Position numbers and translations under genes: made by a program
Notes under the pieces: generated by a model
What the model saw: the letters and a program-made list of their open reading frames with translations, nothing else
Told to the model about the DNA's origin: nothing
Database searches by the model: none
Shown: piece by piece, positions 42,575 to 53,408 of the stretch
Numbering within the stretch: position 1 is the first letter of the stretch
How the letters are laid out: each line of letters begins with the position of its first letter
Assembly: GCF_001292625.1 (NCBI RefSeq)
Contig: NZ_LAJH01000012.1
Coordinates: 124,001 to 188,000 of the forward strand
Length of the DNA: 64,000 nt
Origin: Shimia sp. SK013
Lineage (GTDB): Bacteria > Pseudomonadota > Alphaproteobacteria > Rhodobacterales > Rhodobacteraceae
Direction of reading: 5' to 3'

Positions 42575-42577
42575 ATG
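42517..42577 (+). promoter_or_regulatory. Candidate glpD promoter with 10-bp-phased GlpR operator-like repeats
   Basis: Four consecutive decamers start exactly 10 bases apart: TATTCGAGTG (42538), TGCTCGATAA (42548), TGTTCGTGAG (42558) and TGTTCGTATG (42568), sharing T-n-n-T-C-G. The TGTTCG core is the half site of DeoR/GlpR operators known from E. coli. A TTGACT at 42517-42522 may be the -35 element, placing the array over the -10 and the transcription start up to the ATG of glpD. The assignment to GlpR is inferred. Confidence 0.55.
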
Positions 42578-44176
42578 GCTTCAGGTAATCAACAAACAGT
42601 AGATATTTTTGTAATTGGTGGCGGCATCAACGGATGCGGTATCGCGCGGGATGCAGCGGGCCGTGGTTTGTCGGTGGAACTTGCGGAGATGCACGATCTG
42701 GCGACAGCCACATCCAGTGCATCCACCAAATTGTTTCACGGTGGGCTGCGCTACCTAGAATACTTTGAGGTGCGTCTTGTGCGGGAGGCGTTGATCGAGC
42801 GCGAGACGCTGTTGCGGGCGATGCCGCATATTAGCTGGCCAATGCGGTTCGTTTTGCCGATGCACCGCGAGATGCGGTTTGACAACGAAACGCCGACCTC
42901 GCGGTTGCTGAGCGTTGTGATGCCGTGGATGAAGGGGCGCAGGCCGGCATGGCTGATCCGGCTTGGGCTGTTCATGTACGACCACTTGGGCGGGCGTGAG
43001 ATTTTGCCCGGTACACGGTCGGTGGATTTGTCTGACGATGAGGCCGGTGTGCCGTTGCAGGATAAGTTCAGCCGCGCCTTTGAATACAGCGACTGTTGGG
43101 TCGAGGACAGCCGTCTTGTGGTCCTGAACGCGCGGGACGCGGAGGCGCGCGGTGCCACCATTCGCACACGTACCAAGGTGGTTTCGGCGCGGCGGGAAGG
43201 CGATCTATGGCGGGTTGAGACAGAAAATATGGACACCGCCGAGCGGTCGACACGATATGCGCGTGCGCTGGTGAATGCGGCCGGGCCGTGGGTGGCGGAT
43301 GTGATCGAAGGCGTGATGGGCCAGAACGCCAGCGCCGGTGTTCGCCTTGTGCGCGGTAGCCACATTGTGACGAAACGCCTTTTTGATCATGACCGTTGCT
43401 ATTTTTTCCAAGGCACGGATGGCCGGATTATTTTTGCCATTCCGTATCAGGAAGATTTCACGCTGATTGGCACCACCGACAAAGAGCACCTTGATGCTGA
43501 TGTGCGTCCGGAATGCACAGATGAAGAGGCGCTCTATCTTTGCGAGTTTGCATCGCAATACTTCAAACGCCCTGTCACAATGAATGATGTGGTCTGGCGC
43601 TATAGCGGTGTGCGGCCACTTTATGATGATGGAGCCACGTCGGCCACAGCCGCGACGCGGGACTATGTGCTTAAGCTGGACGGCGACCGCGCGCCGGTTC
43701 TGAACGTGTTTGGCGGCAAAATCACCACCTATCGAAAACTGGCTGAGGCAGCGATGGCGAAGCTTACGCCGTTTTTTGCGCAGGCGTCGGGCGCTTGGAC
43801 CGCCGGGGTTGCGATGCCCGGCGGCGATTTTGCGGTTGCGGATGTTGACCTGGTGATTGCGTCTTTACGAGCGGACTACGGATTTTTGAGCGCGGCTTGG
43901 GCCAAACGGTTGGTTCGTGCCTACGGCATCGAGGCGCGCGAGATTTTGGGGGCGGCACAGAGCGAAAAAGATCTGGGCCTTGGTTTTGGCGCCACCCTGA
44001 CGGAGGCCGAGGTCACTTGGCTGATAGAGCGGGAATACGCGGCCAGCGCCGAGGACATTGTCTGGCGGCGTTCCAAGCTCGGATTGCGCCTGTCGACGTC
44101 TCAAATCGAGACCTTGGAAAGCTTTGTTGCGGCGGCGCGGCAAAATGCGCTCCAAGAAGGCGACGCGAAGAATTGA
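42575..44176 (+). CDS. glpD: Aerobic glycerol-3-phosphate dehydrogenase
   Basis: A 533-residue FAD-dependent, membrane-associated enzyme oxidising sn-glycerol 3-phosphate to dihydroxyacetone phosphate and passing electrons to quinone. The start is taken at ATG 42575; ATG 42557 is an alternative. The FAD-binding loop is IFVIGGGINGCGIARDAAGRG, and further family blocks are SSASTKLFHGGLRYLEYFE, GPWVADVI, FFQGTDGRIIFAIPYQEDFTLIGTTD and the DVVWRYSGVRPLYDDG box; the C-terminal helical domain follows LNVFGGKITTYRKLAE. Divergence from glpR and the operator-like array in front predict induction by glycerol-3-phosphate. Confidence 0.96.
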   Translation: MASGNQQTVDIFVIGGGINGCGIARDAAGRGLSVELAEMHDLATATSSASTKLFHGGLRYLEYFEVRLVREALIERETLLRAMPHISWPMRFVLPMHREMRFDNETPTSRLLSVVMPWMKGRRPAWLIRLGLFMYDHLGGREILPGTRSVDLSDDEAGVPLQDKFSRAFEYSDCWVEDSRLVVLNARDAEARGATIRTRTKVVSARREGDLWRVETENMDTAERSTRYARALVNAAGPWVADVIEGVMGQNASAGVRLVRGSHIVTKRLFDHDRCYFFQGTDGRIIFAIPYQEDFTLIGTTDKEHLDADVRPECTDEEALYLCEFASQYFKRPVTMNDVVWRYSGVRPLYDDGATSATAATRDYVLKLDGDRAPVLNVFGGKITTYRKLAEAAMAKLTPFFAQASGAWTAGVAMPGGDFAVADVDLVIASLRADYGFLSAAWAKRLVRAYGIEAREILGAAQSEKDLGLGFGATLTEAEVTWLIEREYAASAEDIVWRRSKLGLRLSTSQIETLESFVAAARQNALQEGDAKN

Positions 44177-44334
44177 TCTTTGCCGTTTTGAGGCCTATAG
44201 GAACCCTGCACGTTGCTGCCGTGCAGGGCTTTCTGTTGCGGTGGCGGAGAAGGATTTGACGAGAATTCCGGCGGACATCGCCTGTGAACGACCCGATACC
44301 AGACACCCCGAACCCGAAAAAAGGTTGTGAGAAA

Positions 44335-46548
<2,214 letters not shown>

Positions 46549-46575
46549 GGCCGACGCGCTAAGTTGAAACAAGGA

Positions 46576-46602
46576 AGCCGCCCTGAAAGGGGCGGCTTTT
46601 TT
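46576..46602 (+). terminator. Intrinsic terminator after icd
   Basis: AGCCGCCC (46576-46583) pairs perfectly with GGGCGGCT (46590-46597) across a short loop, followed by a T-run; 27 bases after the icd stop. A classical rho-independent terminator. Confidence 0.88.
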
Positions 46603-46642
46603 GTATTTTCTTTGCTTCAACACGAGTTGTGGCTGCGAAGGA

Positions 46643-46957
46643 TCACTTTCTGAGGAGAGCCTCAAGCTGCGACGTCCTAAGGGGAATGGCAAAATTTAAC
46701 CCCATTCGCGTGCCGGAACTCCAAACGATTTTTGCTTTTCGAGATATAGGCCCAGGGAGGATTATTCGAATTTCGCTCTGAAAGACCGCTCTGTGAACAT
46801 TGAGGCTGGCTTCGATGCATGCACCATGAGCGCCTATGTCCATAGTCTTGGCGCCCAAGGAATGGTTCTCAAGCTGAATTTCGCAAGTCAATTGTTTTTC
46901 ATGCCGTTTTCCCGATTTGCGCATGTCTTGATGCCGCCGATTTCCAATCAAATCCAA
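46643..46957 (-). CDS. PilZ-domain protein (probable c-di-GMP binding)
   Basis: A 104-residue single-domain protein. The N-terminal basic stretch with RRHQDMRKSGKRHEKQ is where the RxxxR c-di-GMP motif is expected, and the core AKTMDIGAHGACIEASLNV matches the (D/N)xSxxG pattern of PilZ as D-I-G-A-H-G, with the usual serine replaced by glycine. The end AKIVWSSGTRMGLNFAIPL is the typical PilZ closing strand. Such stand-alone PilZ proteins relay c-di-GMP to motility or polysaccharide systems. The gene overlaps the next minus-strand gene by 10 bases. The region is AT-richer than its surroundings. Confidence 0.65.
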   Translation of the reverse strand: MDLIGNRRHQDMRKSGKRHEKQLTCEIQLENHSLGAKTMDIGAHGACIEASLNVHRAVFQSEIRIILPGPISRKAKIVWSSGTRMGLNFAIPLRTSQLEALLRK

Positions 46958-47376
46958 GTTAGGCGTTCCCCAGCAAGGCAGTGTTCCATGGCGTTAGGTG
47001 GCAGTTGCCCCAGTTGTGAAAAAAGGGAAAAGTAGTCAAATGCAGTGTGATGTTCCGTCATCACACCATCCTCGAACTTGGCCAAAAGCATGACGTCGAT
47101 CTTAATTGGGCCTGCGTTTTCAGGGGAGCGGGACGTTAGAAGGAACTTCGCTGCAAACCAAGGAGGATCCTCAATCAGGTTTTTTAGATTGATCTGACCC
47201 GGCCCGGTTATTCGTCTAAAAAGACTGACGAGTTCCGCAAAATCGGATTTAGGAAAACTCTCTTTGTTCGAAAAGTCCGGTACGGAGAAGTATGCGGGAA
47301 GTATTTTTTCTATTGTGGATTGGTTGCCCTTGAGCCAACCGTCTTCAATCCATTCTTTTAGTAATTCTTTTGACAT
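46948..47376 (-). CDS. SnoaL/NTF2-like small protein
   Basis: A 142-residue protein from ATG 47376 with GAGG about ten bases upstream. It looks like a SnoaL-like (NTF2 fold) protein: an N-terminal helix KEWIEDGWLKGNQSTIEKIL, then FAELVSLFRRITG, KFLLTSRSP and the closing strands DVMLLAKFEDGVMTEHHTAFDYFSLFSQLGQLP, the last being the family signature (ending QLG/QLP). NTF2-like proteins bind small hydrophobic ligands or act as cyclases or isomerases. It overlaps the PilZ gene, so both are made from one mRNA. Low GC suggests recent acquisition. Function unknown. Confidence 0.6.
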   Translation of the reverse strand: MSKELLKEWIEDGWLKGNQSTIEKILPAYFSVPDFSNKESFPKSDFAELVSLFRRITGPGQINLKNLIEDPPWFAAKFLLTSRSPENAGPIKIDVMLLAKFEDGVMTEHHTAFDYFSLFSQLGQLPPNAMEHCLAGERLTWI

Positions 47377-48314
47377 TTGCACCTCGCATTGGCCAAAACG
47401 TTGTCGATAACTTAATAATATAACATTACACCAACTCTTTCAGAGTGCGCTGGTCCAACAAACAATCGGCGAAGGCCGACGACTATGTCTCCCTTTAATA
47501 GTTTTCAGATTGTGCGTTTCTTGGGTGTGGATTGCTCCTCATGCCAATCTGCAATGTAGATATGTAAAAAAACTGCATTGTCTTACATGCACATCCAAAA
47601 GAATGAGGCCACTATATGGGGTTTAACACCGTCGGAACCAACCGTTTTCTACAACGTAGATCTGAAGCCGCTTACACATATCTGCCTATTTTCACTTTTG
47701 ACACCGTAAAGGTGCATTTGAAATGTATAATTCATGAGTCGAATTATGTTCCAAAGGTTGCTAAAACGTCAACCGTTTCCAGGTATTAGTAACATAAATT
47801 CACCTAAATCATTGATAATATTATGGCATTTCTGAGTGGATCTTGTTCAGGGTAGTTCTCCGGCATGGGGGGCGCCACAAATCTTTAGCCTATGGTTGTG
47901 TAGTGAGTTTCGGGACAGTGAGAAATTCCAACCCGGTGCCACGAAAATGAGGCAAATAATCCGTGCCTGACGCGTGCAAGCTGGGGCGTCCAAAGCTGGA
48001 GAAACTGGTGAGCCTCTCGGAGCGTCAGTTGACCAAGCTGCAAACCGCCAAAACCGCAAACCAGCCCGAACCCGCCTTCCGCCTTCCCACTACGTTGCAA
48101 ATCCCAACGCAGGCGCTCACTGGCGAGTTGCCACTGATTGACGACGACCTTCAGCCCAAAAGCACCTGCACCAACGGCTGCTGCGGATGAGACCGACTGC
48201 GATTTGATCGGAAAGAAAAATCTCCGTTTTGCGACCTACACCATGTCGCGGGTTTGCATGACAAACGCAAAATGACACGATCACCCTGCTTGTAACGACA
48301 ACAGGGAGTGGGTC
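47377..48314. other. AT-rich, mostly non-coding interval
   Basis: Roughly 0.9 kb between the SnoaL-like gene and the next dehydrogenase. 47400-47850 is clearly AT-rich with stop codons in all frames and no recognised repeat. 47850-48200 returns to the normal composition and holds one possible small gene (listed separately). The last 70 bases are the leader of the dehydrogenase gene. No tRNA, CRISPR or IS ends are seen. This is the longest stretch without a firm gene in the window. Confidence 0.5.
47963..48190 (+). CDS. Possible small protein with C-terminal Cys cluster
   Basis: A 75-residue frame from GTG 47963. It looks more protein-like than chance: a charged helical start GRPKLEKLVSLSERQLTKLQTAKTA, then a proline-rich linker and the end STCTNGCCG, a C-x-x-x-C-C motif just before the stop. 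I know no family for it and see no strong ribosome binding site, so it may be spurious or a remnant. If real, the terminal cysteines suggest metal or cofactor binding, or modification. Confidence 0.3.
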   Translation: MPDACKLGRPKLEKLVSLSERQLTKLQTAKTANQPEPAFRLPTTLQIPTQALTGELPLIDDDLQPKSTCTNGCCG

Positions 48315-49265
48315 ATGAAGATCGGATTTATTGGGCTCGGCAATGTGGGCGGCAAGCTGAGTGGCAGTTTGCTGCGAAATGGTGTGGACCTGACGGTTTA
48401 CGACCTGAACGCTGACCTTGTCGCCGCGCAGGTCGCAGCAGGCGCCATGGCGGGCGAAAACTCGGCGCAGATGATGCGCGATTGCGATGCGGTGATCACT
48501 TGTCTGCCGTCGCCTGCGGCCTCGGATGCGGTCGTGCAGGAAATGTTGCCAGAGGTCGGGCCGGGCAAGATCTGGATGGAGATGTCCACGACGGATGAGG
48601 CAGAGGTCAAGCGGCTGGGTGGCTTGGTCATCGCGGCGGGAGGCGCGGCGGTGGATTGCCCGGTTTCAGGCGGCTGTCATCGCGCGGACACCGGCAACAT
48701 CGCGATTTTTGCCGGATGTGACCGCGATACGTTTGAACGTATCCTTCCCCTATTGACCACCATGGGGCGACGGATTTTGCACACTGGCGATCTTGGGTCG
48801 GCGTCTGTTCTTAAAGTGGTGACAAACTTCCTTGCGACGGCGCATCTTGTGGCGAGTGCAGAGGCGCTAACCACCTGCGCGGCGGCGGGCATGGACCTCA
48901 ACACGGCCTATGAGGCGATCAAGATCAGTTCGGGAAATTCCTTCAGCCACATAACCGAAAGTCAGGTGATACTGAACGGCAGCCGCGACATTTCTTTCAC
49001 GATGGATCTGGTGAAAAAGGACATCGGCCTGTTTCAGGAGGTGGCCAATCGCGCCGGCGTGCCGTTGGAAATGAACCCTCTGATGATCAATATCTTTGAC
49101 GACGGTATCGCGCGTTATGGGGAGCGGGAACTGAGCCCCAATATCATCAAGCGTTTGGAAGACGCGGCTGGTGTGGATGTGCTGGCGCCGGGCTTTCCGC
49201 CCGAGATGTTGGACGACGAACCGGAAGAACCGGGTTACGAGGTGATCCCCCAGGGGCGCGGCTAG
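48315..49265 (+). CDS. NAD(P)-dependent beta-hydroxyacid dehydrogenase (3-hydroxyisobutyrate dehydrogenase family)
   Basis: A 316-residue protein with GGGAGTG before its ATG. N-terminal Rossmann motif IGFIGLGNVGGKLSGSLL (residues ~3-20), then the substrate-binding VDCPVSGGCHRADTGNIAIFAG and the catalytic-lysine region SVLKVVTNFLATAHLVASAEAL (Lys in the S-x-x-K-V-V-x-N pattern). Members oxidise 3-hydroxyisobutyrate or reduce tartronate semialdehyde, among other small hydroxyacids. The C-terminal ~25 residues (DDEPEEPGYEVIPQGRG) are an acidic extension. It stands alone, convergent with the phosphomannomutase. Exact substrate unknown. Confidence 0.9.
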   Translation: MKIGFIGLGNVGGKLSGSLLRNGVDLTVYDLNADLVAAQVAAGAMAGENSAQMMRDCDAVITCLPSPAASDAVVQEMLPEVGPGKIWMEMSTTDEAEVKRLGGLVIAAGGAAVDCPVSGGCHRADTGNIAIFAGCDRDTFERILPLLTTMGRRILHTGDLGSASVLKVVTNFLATAHLVASAEALTTCAAAGMDLNTAYEAIKISSGNSFSHITESQVILNGSRDISFTMDLVKKDIGLFQEVANRAGVPLEMNPLMINIFDDGIARYGERELSPNIIKRLEDAAGVDVLAPGFPPEMLDDEPEEPGYEVIPQGRG

Positions 49266-49275
49266 GCGTTCTTTA

Positions 49276-49301
49276 GGCTCCAACCCGAATGGGTTTGAGC
49301 C
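49276..49301. terminator. Bidirectional hairpin between convergent genes
   Basis: GGCTCCAACCC (49276-49286), loop GAAT, and GGGTTTGAGCC (49291-49301) form a stem with one internal mismatch, between the dehydrogenase and the convergent mutase. No long T-run on either strand, so a terminator role is probable but not certain. Confidence 0.5.
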
Positions 49302-49340
49302 ATGCGCAACCGCGAAAGCGGGCAGGCGTGGTTTGCTGGA

Positions 49341-50837
49341 TCAGATGGTCTGGTCGTATTCGCCCACACTTGGTTCCGTGCGGATCACAGCATCGATTTC
49401 GGCAAAGATCGCGCGCATCTCGTCTTCGCTTTGGGCGCTTTCGATGACGACCACAAGGTTCGGCGTGTTCGAGCTTGCCCGCACCAATCCCCAGCTGCCG
49501 TTGTCCAGAATGACGCGGGCACCGTTTACGGTCACGACGTCTTTGATCGCGCGACATGCCATTGTGTCGCCGGCCTCGTGTTTGGCGACCAGTTTTGCGA
49601 CCAGACGGTCCAAAATGTCGTATTTTTCGGTGTCCGCCGCGTAGGGCGACATGGTTGGTGTCGACCATGTTTTTGGCAGTGCCTTGCGCATGTCCGACAT
49701 TTTCATATCAGGGTTGCGATCCAGCATTTTGCAGACCTCAACAGCGACACGCATGCCGCAATCATAGCCACGGCCAATAGGTTCGGCGAGGAAGTAGTGG
49801 CCGGATTTTTCAAAGCCCGCCAATGCGCCCAGTGCATGCACACGACGTTTCATGTGGCTGTGGCCGGTTTTCCAATAATCAGTCTTGGCACCAGTGGCCA
49901 AGAGTTCGGGGTCGGCCGCATAGAGTCCGGTGGATTTGACGTCGGCGACAAAGGTCGCGTTCGGGAAAATCTTGCCCAAATCCTTGGCCATGATCACGCC
50001 GACTTTGTCGGCAAAAATCTCTTCGCCTTCGTCATCCACAACGCCGCAGCGATCGCCGTCGCCGTCAAACCCCAACGCCAGATCGGCACCGGATGCTTTG
50101 ACGCTGTCGGACATGTCATGCAGCATCAGCATGGCTTCGGGGTTCGGGTTGTAGTGCGGGAAAGTGTAGTCGAGGTCACAATGGCTTGGCACCACTTCGA
50201 CGCCGATGCGTTCCAGAACTTCGGGGCCGAATGCAGCGGCGGTGCCGTTGCCGGTGGCGCAGACCACTTTCAGTTTGCGGCTCATTTTGAAGTCACCAAC
50301 AAGGTCGTCGATGTACGCCTCGCGGACACCGTCCACGATTTCGTGCTTGCCGCCATCATGGGCGTCAAAGTCGCCGTTCAGCACGATGTCGCGCAGTTCC
50401 GCCATTTCATCCGGGCCATGGGTCAGCGGGCGCTCAAAGCCCATTTTCACGCCGGTCCAGCCGTTGGGGTTATGCGAGGCAGTGACCATCGCCACGGCGG
50501 GCACATCTAGATGAAATTGTGCAAAATAGGCCATAGGCGATAGGGCCGGCCCGATGTCTTTGACGTGGATACCTGCCTTCATCAGGCCGACGATCAGCGC
50601 ATATTTGATGGCCACGGAATAGTCGCGGTAATCGTTGCCGACCGCAATCACCGGGTCGACGCCTCGGCGGCGCATTTGTGTGCCCAACCCAAACCCAAGC
50701 GCGGTCATGCCGGGCAGATTGATCGCCTCGGGATACTGCCAGCGCGCGTCGTATTCGCGAAAGCCTGTAGGGGCAATCATCGGGTCACGGAGGAATTCCC
50801 AAGTGTTTTGGCGCACGTCAGGCAGGGGCTTTTTCAT
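49341..50837 (-). CDS. Phosphomannomutase/phosphoglucomutase
   Basis: A 498-residue alpha-D-phosphohexomutase from ATG 50837 (GAGAGACG upstream); an in-frame start at 50855 is possible. The phosphoserine loop VTASHNPNGWTGVKMG and the metal-binding GFDGDGDRCGVVDDEG are both intact. The sugar-binding GNGTAAAFGPEVLE and a C-terminal phosphate-binding domain follow. It interconverts mannose or glucose 6- and 1-phosphates, feeding nucleotide-sugar synthesis. It lies just downstream of kdsA and the capsule export genes with the same orientation, so it likely serves surface polysaccharide formation. Confidence 0.92.
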   Translation of the reverse strand: MKKPLPDVRQNTWEFLRDPMIAPTGFREYDARWQYPEAINLPGMTALGFGLGTQMRRRGVDPVIAVGNDYRDYSVAIKYALIVGLMKAGIHVKDIGPALSPMAYFAQFHLDVPAVAMVTASHNPNGWTGVKMGFERPLTHGPDEMAELRDIVLNGDFDAHDGGKHEIVDGVREAYIDDLVGDFKMSRKLKVVCATGNGTAAAFGPEVLERIGVEVVPSHCDLDYTFPHYNPNPEAMLMLHDMSDSVKASGADLALGFDGDGDRCGVVDDEGEEIFADKVGVIMAKDLGKIFPNATFVADVKSTGLYAADPELLATGAKTDYWKTGHSHMKRRVHALGALAGFEKSGHYFLAEPIGRGYDCGMRVAVEVCKMLDRNPDMKMSDMRKALPKTWSTPTMSPYAADTEKYDILDRLVAKLVAKHEAGDTMACRAIKDVVTVNGARVILDNGSWGLVRASSNTPNLVVVIESAQSEDEMRAIFAEIDAVIRTEPSVGEYDQTI

Positions 50838-50866
50838 AAATCGTCTCTCGGTCACTGTTAAATGGC

Positions 50867-51699
50867 TTAAACGCGAATTGGATTGGCCTTGGCCAACTCA
50901 TCAAAGCGCATCAATGTTTCGATCAGGCCACTCATTTGATCCAGCGGGATCATATTTGGCCCGTCTGACGGCGCAGTGTCGGGATCTTCGTGAGTTTCGA
51001 TGAACACTGCAGCGATGCCCAGTGACACGGCTGCGCGCGCCATAACTGGCGCAAATTCGCGCTGCCCGCCGGAGCTTCCGCCTTTGCCACCGGGTTGTTG
51101 CACGGAATGCGTCGCGTCCATAACCACCGGATAGCCCGTTGCCGCCATCTGCGGCAGGCCACGCATGTCGGCCACAAGGGTGTTGTAGCCAAAGGACGTC
51201 CCGCGCTCGGTCAGCATGATGCGATCATTGCCGGTGCTTTCGATCTTTGTGACAATATTTCCCATTTCCCATGGCGCGAGGAATTGGCCTTTTTTGACGT
51301 TCACCACGGCGCCGGTTTTGCCGGCAGCCAGCAGCATATCGGTCTGGCGACAGAGAAAGGCTGGGATTTGCAGGATGTCCACGGCTTGCGCCGCAACCGC
51401 GCATTGCTTTTCGGTGTGAACGTCGGTCAATACCGGCACACCGAAGTCTTTGCGGATCCCGTCTAGCACCGTCAGCCCGGCGTCAATGCCCATGCCGCGT
51501 ACGCCCGAAAGCGACGTGCGGTTGGCTTTGTCATAGCTGGCCTTGAACACATACTGCGCACCGACCGCTTCGCAGGCTTCTTTCATGGTGCCAGCAATCA
51601 TTTGCGCGTGATCCGCGCTTTCAAGCTGGCAGGGGCCGGCAATAACGGTCAGCGGTTGATCGTTGCCGATCGAGAGGCCGAAACCTCAACGGTTTTCAT
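50867..51699 (-). CDS. kdsA: 3-deoxy-8-phosphooctulonate synthase, frameshifted near its start
   Basis: KdsA condenses arabinose 5-phosphate with phosphoenolpyruvate to Kdo 8-phosphate, needed for lipopolysaccharide and for the Kdo linker of group 2 capsules. The main frame contains VIAGPCQLES, FKASYDKANRTS, GLTVLDGIRK, DVHTEKQ, PAFLCRQTD, VNVKKGQFLAPWEM and MDATHSVQQPGG, all conserved. The natural start is ATG 51699 (M-K-T-V-E-V), overlapping the KpsE stop, but 98 bases separate it from Met codon 51601 where 99 are expected: one base is missing near 51680, with an in-frame TGA just upstream of GLSIGND. It is thus a 1-nt frameshift after about seven codons, either a real mutation or a sequence error. 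Confidence 0.85.
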
Positions 51700-53408
51700 C
51701 ACGAGGACACCTGTTCTCTGAGGATGGATGCTGTGAGCGATATCATCAGGTAAATGCCTGAAAAAATCAGTAAGGCCAAGACGGTGTTCTCAAAGCTGCG
51801 CGGGTATGACGGGTCCTCAGACGCGACGGGTTCCACAGATGTTGTGAGATAGCGAACTTGACGGCTGGCTTCCAACTCGGTCTGTTTCAGGGTCTGAAGT
51901 GCTGACTGCATCATCAAGTCGGCCGTTGCAAGATCCGCCTGTGCGATCTGGATTTCCGCTGATTGCGCGGCCAGTGACGCCTCGCCCTCAGTGGCGTCGG
52001 TCATCTCTGTTTCCAGCTTATCCAGCAGGTTATTCAAGCGCCGAACATCGCCGCGCACGCCTTCGACGCGGGCTTGGTTTGGGCGACTGTTGTCCAGAAG
52101 CGCGGCCAGCTGCAGCTCTTTTTCTTGTAGCTGAATTTGCACATTTGAAATCTGCTGGCGTAAGGCTGCGATCACGGCTTGTGGATCCACCACCGAATTT
52201 TGCTGTTTTTCAACGAGAGCCAGCTGCGCATCCCTGCGTTCGGCTTTGGCCTCGTCGAGGCTGGTGCGTGCGTCGCGCATTTGGTCTTTGCGTTTGCGTT
52301 GTGACAGCGTGTCCACGCGGGTTTCGGCGTAGGTGATCAAGGCTTTGGAATAGGCTGTGGCGACGGCAGGATCTGCGGCAATCACTTCCATGCGCACGGA
52401 TCCTTCGGTCGGGTCGTAGCCGATTTTCACGAACTTTTTGTAGAGCTTGTAGGCTTCTTCATTGGATGGATCGGGATCAAGCCGTTGAATTGGGTCGATG
52501 GACGGATCGGAGAAATGCGATTTGAAGCCAACATCGTTGTCGAGCCGGATCATCGCGTCTTTGGACGTCAGGTAATCCTGCACCGCGATGGCATCCTGAT
52601 TTGAATTCATTTGTGCGGGCAGCAGGCCGCCAAGCACGGAGCCGCCGGTGTTGTCGGCCTGTTGTACCAGAAACGCGGATTTTGTGGCGTACATCGGTGT
52701 GGAAACACCGTAGAAATACCAAGCTGCGAAGATCGTCGGCAGAAACACAAAAGCCGAGAGGCGCGCCAGCAACAATACAAGGCGTTTGCGGCGGCGGCGG
52801 GCAATGTCTTTCTGGATTTCGCCAATTTCCAACGCACGCATCTCTGCTGGAGAGCGTGTTTCAGTGGAGGGTAGGTTGTCTTTGTCTACCGGCATGGTTT
52901 GCGGCAATTGAATCCGCCCGATGGACATTTTGTTAGACTGCGCTTTGGGCGTTGCGTCGTCACTTTCGGAAGTTTGATCCGTGGGCAGCAGCTCAAGCAT
53001 GTTGGTGCGCTGGAACGGATCAATGCCGGCGTTGCGTAGCAGACGTACAGAATCATAATCCGACGTTGCGGCCAAACCGTGCTTTTGCGCCATACGGCGG
53101 GCCAACCTCAGCTGTCGACCGGTCAAACCTTCACGCTTGACGGCATCAATTTCCGCCTCGGGAGATCCGCTAGGCTTTGGGGGTGCGGCTTTGACTGGGG
53201 CCTTTGCCGGCAGGCCGACCTTGGCCGTTTTTTGCGGCGGATTGGGCGCCTTGGGAGCCGGTGTGGCTTGCGGTTGCGCGGGAGCGGCAGCCGGTGCTGG
53301 CGTGGCAGCACGTGGCGTTGCGTCCTGCGCGACGGCGCCGGTCTCCGCTCCTGTTTGGGGAACGGATCGACGGATGCGAAATTTTTTAGCCTTGGGTTTG
53401 GTAGTCAT
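51699..53408 (-). CDS. Capsule polysaccharide export inner-membrane protein (KpsE/CtrB-like)
   Basis: A 569-residue polysaccharide co-polymerase-type protein linking the ABC exporter to the outer-membrane channel. Two membrane helices bracket a periplasmic domain: TM1 at ~209-233 (VLLLARLSAFVFLPTIFAAWYFYG) and TM2 near 538-560. The periplasmic part includes the long coiled-coil around 380-510 (EKQQNSVVDPQAVIAALRQQISNVQIQLQEKEL). E. coli KpsE is ~380 residues; the extra ~200 here are a cytoplasmic Pro/Ala-rich N-terminus (residues 20-85) plus a conserved-looking helical block REGLTGRQLRLARRMAQKHGL. It overlaps kpsT upstream by 23 bases and kdsA downstream. Confidence 0.87.
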   Translation of the reverse strand: MTTKPKAKKFRIRRSVPQTGAETGAVAQDATPRAATPAPAAAPAQPQATPAPKAPNPPQKTAKVGLPAKAPVKAAPPKPSGSPEAEIDAVKREGLTGRQLRLARRMAQKHGLAATSDYDSVRLLRNAGIDPFQRTNMLELLPTDQTSESDDATPKAQSNKMSIGRIQLPQTMPVDKDNLPSTETRSPAEMRALEIGEIQKDIARRRRKRLVLLLARLSAFVFLPTIFAAWYFYGVSTPMYATKSAFLVQQADNTGGSVLGGLLPAQMNSNQDAIAVQDYLTSKDAMIRLDNDVGFKSHFSDPSIDPIQRLDPDPSNEEAYKLYKKFVKIGYDPTEGSVRMEVIAADPAVATAYSKALITYAETRVDTLSQRKRKDQMRDARTSLDEAKAERRDAQLALVEKQQNSVVDPQAVIAALRQQISNVQIQLQEKELQLAALLDNSRPNQARVEGVRGDVRRLNNLLDKLETEMTDATEGEASLAAQSAEIQIAQADLATADLMMQSALQTLKQTELEASRQVRYLTTSVEPVASEDPSYPRSFENTVLALLIFSGIYLMISLTASILREQVSS

